The notes beneath the pieces were generated by a model. That model did no database searches. It worked only from the letters and a program-made list of their open reading frames with translations, and had not been told where the DNA came from. Position numbers and translations under genes: made by a program. From positions 1 to 5,613 of the forward strand of contig JAEWJV010000408.1 of assembly GCA_023386395.1 (NCBI GenBank): a stretch of DNA of 5,613 nucleotides. Direction: 5' to 3'. Positions 1 through 5,613 of this stretch are shown piece by piece. This stretch comes from Bacteroidota bacterium. Its GTDB lineage: Bacteria > Bacteroidota > Bacteroidia > Chitinophagales > Chitinophagaceae. Numbering within the stretch: position 1 is the first letter of the stretch; each line of letters starts with the position of its first letter.

Positions 1-2359
1 CGTTAATGATACAGTATGGTACAATAGCTGGCCGTTAGTTTCATGGGCGCCGTTTATACACAACCTCAGTTTAAAAAGCGGTAAGAAAGAAACATACAGC
101 ATAAACCGGCAATTCAACTTTGGTTATACGGAAATAGGAGGAAACCTGTTTCAGCAAAATGGCCGCAAATGGTTTTATGGGCGAAGTTTTATTGCAGAAT
201 ATACGGGCGATAAACTGGCTCCTTTTCAGCTTATACAAAATGCATATAATGGCGATCAAAGCATAACCTTCGATCATGTATATAAAATGATGGAAGACCA
301 GCAGCATAACATATGGATTGCTACTGACAATGGTGCATTTGTGTTTAATCCTGACATGCAGGTTTTTGACGTTCATAAAGTGCAGCGCCAAACCGATGCA
401 CAGCCACACGAAGCTCCGGTTTCCGAGGCGGTTGAACTGAAAAACGGCAATATTCTCATAAGCACCTGGGGCAACGGCTTATTTTGTTATGATAATAATT
501 TCAATCCAATACCTATGTTGCCGGGCCTGCAGGAACTAACCCGCGATTACATGATGTGGTGCCTGCACGAGCACAGTAAAACGGGTTTAATATGGATGGG
601 TTTCCAGGGCGGCTCGCTGGGTATATATGATGCAGCAAAGAAACGCCTGGAAATACTGCATGAAAAAGCTTTTGCCGGAAGCACGATAAGAAAAGTTACG
701 GAAGATAAATTCGGTAACCTTTGGTTTGGGCTGCAAAGCGGAAGTATTGTTAAATGGAATATAGACACTGCTAACGGCGATTTTCATAAAGGATATGAAA
801 TTGTTGAGCGCAGGAAAGGATATTATATTCAGAAAATGTACACGGGTGAAGATGGCGCGGTTTGGGTGGGTTATATAAATGGCGGCCTGAGTAAGTATGA
901 TGCCGCAACCAATAAATTGCTATTTCATTATTCAAAAAATAATCTGAACAATGAAGGGCTCTGGTCAAATAATGTGAACGATATATATGCTTATAACGAC
1001 AGCCTGCTATTGATAGCAGATGAAGCTTTGGATATACTTAATCTCAATACCAACAGAATAACACACATTAGTACAGAAAACGGTTTGCCCTCAAATACAG
1101 TGGTAAGCATAGAAGCTGACGATAAAGGTATTCTTTGGCTTGGCATGGCTAACCAGTTATGCAGGTTCGACCTTTCCAAAAAAATATTTTCCACTTTCGA
1201 CAGGAAGGATGGTATTACGTATGATCTTTTTGTTCCGGCGGGAGATTATAAATTGAAAGATGGAAGGCTTCTTTATTTAACTGATAAAAATTTTGTTGTT
1301 TTCAACCCGCTTACCGTGGCTTCTGCGCGCCTGCCGGATAAGGTGATGATAACAAATTTTAAAATGGGCAACAGGTTTTTGTCAATCGATTCTTTAAACG
1401 GCCTGCATGCAATCACTCTTCAATATAATAACACTTCTTTTTCCATTGAATTCAGCGCCCTGAATTTTACGCCTCAAAACAAGCTGAATTATTATTATAT
1501 GCTTGAAGACATCGATAAAGCTTATCAGCCTGCTTCTTCACTCAATGAAGCAGTTTATAATTATCTGCCTGCAGGCAATTATACTTTTAAAGTAAAAGCA
1601 GAAAACACAGAAGGCCGGGAAACTGCCGTTACAGAACTCCATATAAAAGTAGTTCCTCCTTTTTGGCTTAGCTGGTGGTTTTTTGGATTGATAATACTCC
1701 TGGTTTTTGCTGTGTTTTACTGGATTGACAAAGAGCGGATAAAAAAGATCCAGGCTTTGCAAAAAGTGCGCACGCAAATAGCCAGGAACCTGCACAACGA
1801 TATAAATACAACATTAAACCATATAAGCCTGCTGAGTGAAATGGCCAGGATAAAAGCTGATAAAGATCTTGATATGTCGAAAGATTTTATTGAGCAAATA
1901 AACACCAAAAGCCGCAGCATGATTGATGGCATGAATGATATGATGTGGACTTTAAACCCTCAGAATGACAGCATGGATAAAACAATCCTGCGCATGAAAG
2001 AATATGCGGAAGCTTTGCAAAATACTTATCCCGTACAGATACAAATGGAAGTGGATCAAGCTGTTCGTTTATTAAAAACAGATATGAAGCTGCGGCACGA
2101 AATATTCCTGATATTTAAAACTACTTTGCGTTGCATAACAGAAGCCGGCGCTGCTACTCCAACATTGATTAATATTGATTATCACAACAGGAAAATCTTA
2201 CTGAAAATTTATAACGGTACAACTTCATTTAAAAATACAAACACAGAACAAACCATACAGCAAATACATGAACGTGCCGGCATTTTAAATGCCGAACTTG
2301 ATATTCAAACTGATAAGGGCATATCACTTATACTGCTGGCGCCGGTGCACCAGCAGTAA
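1..2359 (+). CDS. Propeller/Y_Y_Y membrane sensor with degenerate histidine-kinase domain (5' partial)
   Basis: This is the C-terminal 785 residues of a sensor protein. The frame is open from base 2, so the gene starts upstream and the ATG at 287 is internal: propeller-like sequence (KWFYGRSFIAEY) already lies before it. About nine Reg_prop-type blades follow, including IWIATDNGAFVFN, IWMGFQGGSLGIYD, LWFGLQSGSIVKWN and LWLGMANQLCRFD. A Y_Y_Y domain follows at about bases 1418-1657 (NYYYMLED, LPAGNYTFKVKA), then one membrane helix at about 1664-1726. In this family the propellers are periplasmic and the kinase part cytoplasmic. The dimerisation segment (about 1766-2010) has an H-box ARNLHNDIN with His at 1793-1795, then MMWTLNPQNDS, as in HisKA_3-like Bacteroidota kinases. 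The ATPase region (about 2084-2356) keeps the general pattern (LRHEIFLIFK, IHERAGILNAELDIQ) but lacks the N-box Asn, the G1 Asp and the G2 glycines. It is therefore probably a pseudokinase. No response regulator gene lies in the window. The domain architecture is secure; the ligand is unknown. Confidence 0.93.
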   Translation, partial: VNDTVWYNSWPLVSWAPFIHNLSLKSGKKETYSINRQFNFGYTEIGGNLFQQNGRKWFYGRSFIAEYTGDKLAPFQLIQNAYNGDQSITFDHVYKMMEDQQHNIWIATDNGAFVFNPDMQVFDVHKVQRQTDAQPHEAPVSEAVELKNGNILISTWGNGLFCYDNNFNPIPMLPGLQELTRDYMMWCLHEHSKTGLIWMGFQGGSLGIYDAAKKRLEILHEKAFAGSTIRKVTEDKFGNLWFGLQSGSIVKWNIDTANGDFHKGYEIVERRKGYYIQKMYTGEDGAVWVGYINGGLSKYDAATNKLLFHYSKNNLNNEGLWSNNVNDIYAYNDSLLLIADEALDILNLNTNRITHISTENGLPSNTVVSIEADDKGILWLGMANQLCRFDLSKKIFSTFDRKDGITYDLFVPAGDYKLKDGRLLYLTDKNFVVFNPLTVASARLPDKVMITNFKMGNRFLSIDSLNGLHAITLQYNNTSFSIEFSALNFTPQNKLNYYYMLEDIDKAYQPASSLNEAVYNYLPAGNYTFKVKAENTEGRETAVTELHIKVVPPFWLSWWFFGLIILLVFAVFYWIDKERIKKIQALQKVRTQIARNLHNDINTTLNHISLLSEMARIKADKDLDMSKDFIEQINTKSRSMIDGMNDMMWTLNPQNDSMDKTILRMKEYAEALQNTYPVQIQMEVDQAVRLLKTDMKLRHEIFLIFKTTLRCITEAGAATPTLINIDYHNRKILLKIYNGTTSFKNTNTEQTIQQIHERAGILNAELDIQTDKGISLILLAPVHQQ
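2333..2356. terminator. GC-rich hairpin at the convergent gene ends (possible bidirectional terminator)
   Basis: The arms CTGCTGG (2333-2339) and CCAGCAG (2350-2356) are perfectly complementary and enclose a 10-nt GC-rich loop. The hairpin sits in the last codons of the sensor gene, directly before its TAA. On the other strand it lies just beyond the receptor's stop. The gap between the two stops is only 10 bp, so any terminator must overlap coding sequence. Neither side has a strong T-run (TAAGTAATAGTTGTT on the plus side, TATAAGTG on the minus side). Termination is therefore an inference, and the repeat may simply reflect codon choice. Confidence 0.35.
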
Positions 2360-2369
2360 GTAATAGTTG

Positions 2370-4724
2370 TTACAGCTTTATATTTAACCCGATCATAAAA
2401 TTCGTTCCCGCCGCCGGGTAATAATAATTATCGTTAATTAAACCATCCTCATACATATAAGGATAAGTATACCCATTCGGCTCATACAGTTTATTGAATA
2501 TGTTGTTTACGGCAATTATAAAATCAATTTGATGGAATAGTTTTTTATACAGCGAATAATTCAAACGGAAATCTTCTGTAAAATAATCATTGAGTTTGCG
2601 TTTTTCATTTTGGGCATTATCCATGTATTGTTTGCCAACATATTTGCTCACAAAATTCAGTTGCATATTCTTTACAGGAATAAACGTTACAGTTGCGGCT
2701 GCAATGGTGTTAGGAGAGAAGGATATATTGGTATTGGAATGTTCAACTGTTATTTGCCCGCCATTATCCCAATCATCAATGTATTCCGTAAAGTGTTTTA
2801 TTTTATTGCTGCTGAAAGTAATGTTACCGCTTGCATTCAACCAGTTATTAACGGCAACGCCACCCTGCAATTCAACGCCGGCGCGGTAACTATTGGGTAC
2901 ATTTATTCTTGTATAACTGCCCACATCATTTATTTGCCCGGTTTGTACAAGCTGGTTTTTGTACAGCATGTAATACAACGTTGCAGAGAAATTGTATTTA
3001 TTTTTTTTTCGTTCTATAGCGGCTTCAAAATCATGCAGTGTTTCTGCTGCTGGCTGTTGCTGCAGGCTTGCTTCAAAATCATCACGGTTAGGCTCTTTAT
3101 GTGCCAGGGCATAACTCAGGTAAGCATTCCAGCCGTTATAATTATAATTAATGCCGGCTTTGGGATTAATGAAGTTGAATTTTCTTTTTATAAATAAATC
3201 ATGGTTGTTTTCAAAGCCTTCCATATTGTGCATTACATAGCGATATTGTATATCGGCAAATGTGTTCCATTTTGTACTAAGGCTGTGCATCCATTTCGCA
3301 TAAATATTGGCATCTGTTTTTCTTGCAGGTAAATTATAATATTTATAATCGTTTGGAACTTTTGCTTCACTCCAGGTTATTTTGCCATAATGTTTGCCAT
3401 CATACATATTCCAGCTTCCGCCAATGGTTAATTCATCTTTTTGCGTTTTATACTGAAGTGAAAGTATCTGTCCATAAAAATAATTATCGAGCCAGCGCTG
3501 CCTTACGAGATCGGTAACAACTGTATCGCTCAATCCATAATCGCCAAGGTTTTCACCCGCTTTATATTCTTCATAATAACCTTTACCGCGAATTAAAAAG
3601 AATGCCGTATTGAATTTTAATTTGCTGCTGAATGTATGATCATAAAATAACTGGTAATGGGTTTGCGTATAATTATCTGTTTGATTGTTGTAAGGCGCTC
3701 CCGCCTTTTCCATGCCCGCGGGATTATAGCGCCTGTTGGTTTTTAAACTGTCTTGTGGCACGCCATACCACGCCTGGTATGTTTTTTCTTTGCCTGAGAA
3801 AATATTTAAACGCAGACTGTTTTTGTTGCCAATATATGCAGCCGAAGTATAAAAGGATGTAAGCTTGCTTGTTGCCCTGTCAATATAGCCATCGCTGGCA
3901 ATGCGGCTCAACCTTGCATCAAGCGTAAAATGATTGCCAAGCAAACCGCTTCCTAAACGTATTGTATTTTTCCATGTGTTGAATGAACCAAAACCATTAT
4001 CTGATTCAGCATAAGCTTTCCTGTTTACTTCATTGGTGCTTATATTGATCGTTCCGCCAAAAGCACCCGAGCCATTGGTAGAAGTGCCAACGCCGCGCTG
4101 TATTTGTATTGAATTGGCAGAGGAAACAAAATCAGGCAGGTCAACAAAAAAGGAACCCAGGCTTTCCGCATCATTAAATGGAATGCCGTTGAGTGTTACG
4201 TTTATTCTTGTTGCATCTGTGCCGCGTATGCGGATGCCCGTGTAGCCAACGCCGTTACCTGCATCGGTTGTGGTGGTTACTGATGGCGTTTGGTTGAGTA
4301 TAAAAGGTAAATCCTGCCCGAGATTAATTTTGGCTATCTCATCTTTCGTAATATTCGTTTTGGTGAAGGGCGCTTTGTCTGATGCACGCACAGCGCGTAC
4401 TTCAAGCGGTTCAAGATAGGCGGAAGCTTCGGCAAGCGTAATATGCAGCATTGTATTTTGTGGTGCCGTAATAATTGTATCAAACGTTTGTTTACCCACA
4501 TATTCAATAACCAGCTTATAATTCAAAGAAGGGTTCAGGTTTGAAAAATTGAATGATCCGCTTTCATTTGTAAGCGCTGATTGCCTGGAATTTTTTGTAC
4601 TGATAATAACTGTTGAGCCATTCAGCGGGCTGTTGTTTTTATCGGTCACTGTGCCGCTGATGTTCTGCGCCGATGTTGCAAAAAGGATGTTTAAGAATGC
4701 AACTGTTCCCAAAAATTTTTTCAT
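2370..4724 (-). CDS. TonB-dependent outer-membrane receptor, predicted thiamin/thiamin-precursor uptake
   Basis: The 784-residue protein is complete. A signal peptide (residues 1-20, MKKFLG...ATSAQ) precedes a carboxypeptidase-regulatory-like beta-sandwich (about 21-100: ISGTVTD, ESGSFNFSNL). A candidate TonB-box region (LEVRAVRA, about 107-114) and the plug follow (about 115-232), with IRIRGTDATRINVTLNG, IPFND and IQIQRGVGTSTNGSGAFGG. The rest is a 22-strand-type barrel, with YALAHKEPNRDDFEA and VNNIFNKLYEPNGY, ending in the strand FMIGLNIKL. Length is normal for the family. I start it at the ATG at 4724; an in-frame TTG nine bases upstream would add only MKK and is less likely. No Shine-Dalgarno is seen, only A-rich GAAGAAA. 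A TPP riboswitch lies in its leader, which points to thiamin or a precursor as substrate. TPP-controlled receptors of this type are known in Bacteroidota (for example OMthi in Bacteroides thetaiotaomicron). TonB/ExbBD would energise transport. It appears monocistronic. The family is certain; the substrate is inferred from regulation only. Confidence 0.95.
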   Translation of the reverse strand: MKKFLGTVAFLNILFATSAQNISGTVTDKNNSPLNGSTVIISTKNSRQSALTNESGSFNFSNLNPSLNYKLVIEYVGKQTFDTIITAPQNTMLHITLAEASAYLEPLEVRAVRASDKAPFTKTNITKDEIAKINLGQDLPFILNQTPSVTTTTDAGNGVGYTGIRIRGTDATRINVTLNGIPFNDAESLGSFFVDLPDFVSSANSIQIQRGVGTSTNGSGAFGGTINISTNEVNRKAYAESDNGFGSFNTWKNTIRLGSGLLGNHFTLDARLSRIASDGYIDRATSKLTSFYTSAAYIGNKNSLRLNIFSGKEKTYQAWYGVPQDSLKTNRRYNPAGMEKAGAPYNNQTDNYTQTHYQLFYDHTFSSKLKFNTAFFLIRGKGYYEEYKAGENLGDYGLSDTVVTDLVRQRWLDNYFYGQILSLQYKTQKDELTIGGSWNMYDGKHYGKITWSEAKVPNDYKYYNLPARKTDANIYAKWMHSLSTKWNTFADIQYRYVMHNMEGFENNHDLFIKRKFNFINPKAGINYNYNGWNAYLSYALAHKEPNRDDFEASLQQQPAAETLHDFEAAIERKKNKYNFSATLYYMLYKNQLVQTGQINDVGSYTRINVPNSYRAGVELQGGVAVNNWLNASGNITFSSNKIKHFTEYIDDWDNGGQITVEHSNTNISFSPNTIAAATVTFIPVKNMQLNFVSKYVGKQYMDNAQNEKRKLNDYFTEDFRLNYSLYKKLFHQIDFIIAVNNIFNKLYEPNGYTYPYMYEDGLINDNYYYPAAGTNFMIGLNIKL

Positions 4725-4776
4725 TTTCTTCAAAATTTAATTTCACAAATGGGAACAAGGAATAATGCTATAGGAT

Positions 4777-4799
4777 GTGCAGCTGTAAGTGAAGCTCAC
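4777..4799 (-). promoter_or_regulatory. Hairpin in the riboswitch expression platform
   Basis: In the minus-strand transcript, GTGAGCT (bases 4799-4793) can pair with AGCTGCAC (4784-4777). This gives a 7-bp stem with one bulged G and an 8-nt loop. Its 5' arm begins directly after the aptamer's 3' AGGGAAG, where the 3' strand of P1 should be, so the hairpin and P1 could exclude each other. No T-run follows before the receptor start, so control of translation or mRNA folding fits better than intrinsic termination. This is inference from base pairing by eye. Confidence 0.3.
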
Positions 4800-4877
4800 C
4801 TTCCCTTCGCAGGTATTACCCTGTTCAGGTTCAACGGGTGTAATCTCAGCCTTCCTGTTTTGGAAAGCACCCCGGGA
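4797..4877 (-). promoter_or_regulatory. TPP riboswitch (THI element)
   Basis: Read on the minus strand, the conserved TPP aptamer blocks appear in order. They are CGGGGTGC (4874-4867); a six-pair P2 stem, CTTTCC with GGAAGG (4867-4862 with 4855-4850); CTGAGA (4849-4844); ACCCGTTGAACCTGA (4839-4825); a P5 hairpin, CAGG/CCTG (4823-4820 with 4813-4810), enclosing GTAATA; then TGCGAAGGGAA, ending at 4801. The short P2 loop AAAACA shows that there is no large optional P3 arm. P1 looks weak, so the outer borders are approximate. The aptamer ends about 75 bases before the receptor ATG at 4724. In this class TPP binding represses the downstream gene, here the TonB-dependent receptor. The identification rests on near-consensus matches in every core block. 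Confidence 0.96.
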
Positions 4878-4887
4878 TTTTATAAAG

Positions 4888-4910
4888 CCTTACGGTTTTA
4901 AACCGTAAGG
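4888..4910. repeat. Perfect palindrome, 11-bp arms, upstream of the riboswitch
   Basis: CCTTACGGTTT (4888-4898) and AAACCGTAAGG (4900-4910) are exact inverted repeats around a single T. It lies about 10 bases 5' of the riboswitch on the minus strand, between that element and the divergent GIN-domain gene. As RNA it would form a very stable hairpin in either direction. No T-run follows on the plus side (TATTGAG), and only CTTTATAAAAT on the minus side. It could be an operator, a 5'-stabilising stem-loop in the receptor leader, or a terminator for transcription arriving from either direction. The repeat is directly visible; its function is unknown. Confidence 0.9.
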
Positions 4911-4920
4911 TATTGAGCTG

Positions 4921-4930
4921 CGAAATTATA
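4921..4930 (-). promoter_or_regulatory. Candidate promoter -10/-7 element for the riboswitch-receptor transcript
   Basis: On the minus strand the sequence reads TATAATTTCG. It contains TATAAT and also TAATTTCG, one mismatch from the Bacteroidota -7 consensus TAnnTTTG. It is placed correctly, upstream of the palindrome and the riboswitch. No convincing -33 TTTG or -35 box is seen at the right spacing, so this is a weak call in A/T-rich DNA. Confidence 0.25.
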
Positions 4931-4994
4931 GCAGAAATTTTAAATTAGCGTGTAACCTTTTTGCGGGATCTTCGTTTCATTCAAAAACCAAATC

Positions 4995-5613
4995 ATGCAA
5001 AAGATAATTCTTTGCCTGCTCCTTGTGGCAACCGGCTTTACTTTAAATGCGCAAAATGTAGTTCGCGATGCAAATGCTCAGGTTAGGAATGTAGGCACTT
5101 TTACAAAGATTGATATTTCAAGCGCTATCAATTTATATCTCTCCCAGGGCAGCACGCAGGGTGTTGCAGTGAGCTCAACCGACCCGGATGCAATAGGTAA
5201 AATAAAAACAGAAGTAAGAAATGGCGTGCTTAAAATTTTTGTGCAGAACGGCGCCTGGAACGGCTGGAACTGGAGTAATAAACATTTAAAAGCTTATATA
5301 ACTTTTACCACGCTCGAATCGCTGAATGTGAGCGGCGCCTGCAACGTGGAAATAACCGATCCTGTTAAAGTGGGTGATTTAAAGCTGGAACTTTCCGGTG
5401 CCAGTAATTTATATGGAACCATAAAAGGCAACAATATAAAATTTGAGCTGAGCGGCGCATCTAATGCAAAAACGAATTTTACGGCAACTTCATTTGATCT
5501 TTCTCAAACCGGCGCCAGTAATTTTAAAGGCACAATAAACAGTGGCAAAACAAGTTTGGATATGAGCGGCGCTTCCGTTACAGATGTTAATGGCACTGCA
5601 ACCGATCTTATAG
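4995..5613 (+). CDS. Secreted head-GIN-domain (DUF2807) protein (3' partial)
   Basis: The frame opens at the ATG at 4995 and stays open to the window end, giving 206 complete codons without a stop. It begins with a signal peptide (MQKIILCLLLVATGFTLNAQ, cleavage near residue 19-20), so the product is exported to the periplasm or cell surface. The next part is typical of the GIN/DUF2807 fold: VRNVGTFTKIDISSAINLYL (about 31-50), then LKIFVQNG and LKAYITF, then LESLNVSGACNVEI. From residue 113 on there are five SGAS/TGAS turns every 19-21 residues, as expected for stacked beta-strands. DUF2807 proteins are common in Bacteroidota and are annotated as putative adhesin or auto-transporter heads, but no biochemical role is well established. 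The family is usually around 220-260 residues, so only a short C-terminus is probably missing. The leader is A-rich (CAAAAACCAAATC) without Shine-Dalgarno, normal for the phylum. It is divergent from the receptor gene; no functional link is evident. Confidence 0.92.
   Translation, partial: MQKIILCLLLVATGFTLNAQNVVRDANAQVRNVGTFTKIDISSAINLYLSQGSTQGVAVSSTDPDAIGKIKTEVRNGVLKIFVQNGAWNGWNWSNKHLKAYITFTTLESLNVSGACNVEITDPVKVGDLKLELSGASNLYGTIKGNNIKFELSGASNAKTNFTATSFDLSQTGASNFKGTINSGKTSLDMSGASVTDVNGTATDLI
5331..5613 (+). repeat. In-frame SGASN repeats of about 19 residues (57 nt)
   Basis: Within the GIN protein, the units start at SGACN (5331), SGASN (5394), SGASN (5451), TGASN (5508) and SGASV (5565). 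The spacing is 63 nt, then exactly 57 nt three times. The protein motif is conserved while codons differ between units (agc-ggc-gcc, tcc-ggt-gcc, agc-ggc-gca, acc-ggc-gcc), so this is an old structural repeat, not a recent DNA duplication. The last unit is cut by the window end. Confidence 0.88.

Noticed and set aside
287..289. ATG at 287 as the start of the sensor gene
   Set aside because: The same frame is open back to base 2 and encodes further propeller-like sequence, so this Met is internal to a gene cut by the window edge.
2610..3197. 195-codon plus-strand open frame inside the receptor gene
   Set aside because: It is antisense to a well-supported receptor, has no recognisable domain, and its composition is that expected from a reverse-frame shadow.
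4725..4733. TTG at 4733 as the receptor start
   Set aside because: The ATG at 4724 begins a standard signal peptide (MKKFLG) and TTG starts are rare in this phylum. The extra three residues add nothing recognisable.
4888..4910. Palindrome as an ordinary intrinsic terminator of an upstream gene
   Set aside because: No adequate T-run follows on either strand, and the flanking genes diverge from this region instead of ending in it.
4953..4962. Possible plus-strand -7 element (TAACCTTTTTG) for the GIN gene
   Set aside because: It does not fit TAnnTTTG without an inserted base, and no -33 TTTG is found at the usual distance, so I do not call it a promoter.
1..5613. CRISPR arrays, tRNA or rRNA genes, insertion sequences
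   Set aside because: No regularly spaced DNA repeats, no tRNA- or rRNA-like segments, and no transposase frames or terminal inverted repeats were seen.

Overview
The window looks like chromosomal DNA from a Bacteroidota bacterium, most likely of the Chitinophagaceae or a close relative. The reasons are a Reg_prop/Y_Y_Y sensor protein, a TonB-dependent receptor with an N-terminal carboxypeptidase-regulatory-like domain, signal peptides ending in a ...AQ|N pattern, A/T-rich leaders without Shine-Dalgarno sequences, and moderate-to-low GC. The family placement is inference from sequence style, not from a search.

Layout: (1) Bases 1-2359 (+) hold the 3' part of a large sensor gene. It has beta-propeller blades, a Y_Y_Y domain, one membrane helix, a histidine-kinase-type dimerisation helix pair and a strongly degenerate ATPase domain. 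(2) After a 10-bp gap comes a convergent gene at 2370-4724 (-), a complete TonB-dependent outer-membrane receptor. (3) The 270-bp divergent intergenic region 4725-4994 carries a clear thiamin pyrophosphate (TPP) riboswitch on the minus strand (about 4797-4877), which lies in the receptor's leader. It also holds a perfect 11-bp-arm palindrome (4888-4910) just upstream and a possible promoter (4921-4930). (4) Bases 4995-5613 (+) are the start of a secreted head-GIN-domain (DUF2807) protein that runs off the end of the window.

How the parts relate: the riboswitch makes the receptor the outer-membrane step of thiamin or thiamin-precursor uptake, expected to be switched off when TPP is plentiful. 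It appears to be transcribed alone, since the next gene downstream is convergent, so its inner-membrane partner must be elsewhere. The sensor and the GIN protein have no visible functional link to thiamin. The two points most worth attention are the riboswitch-based substrate prediction for the receptor and the loss of nearly all ATP-binding motifs in the sensor's kinase domain.
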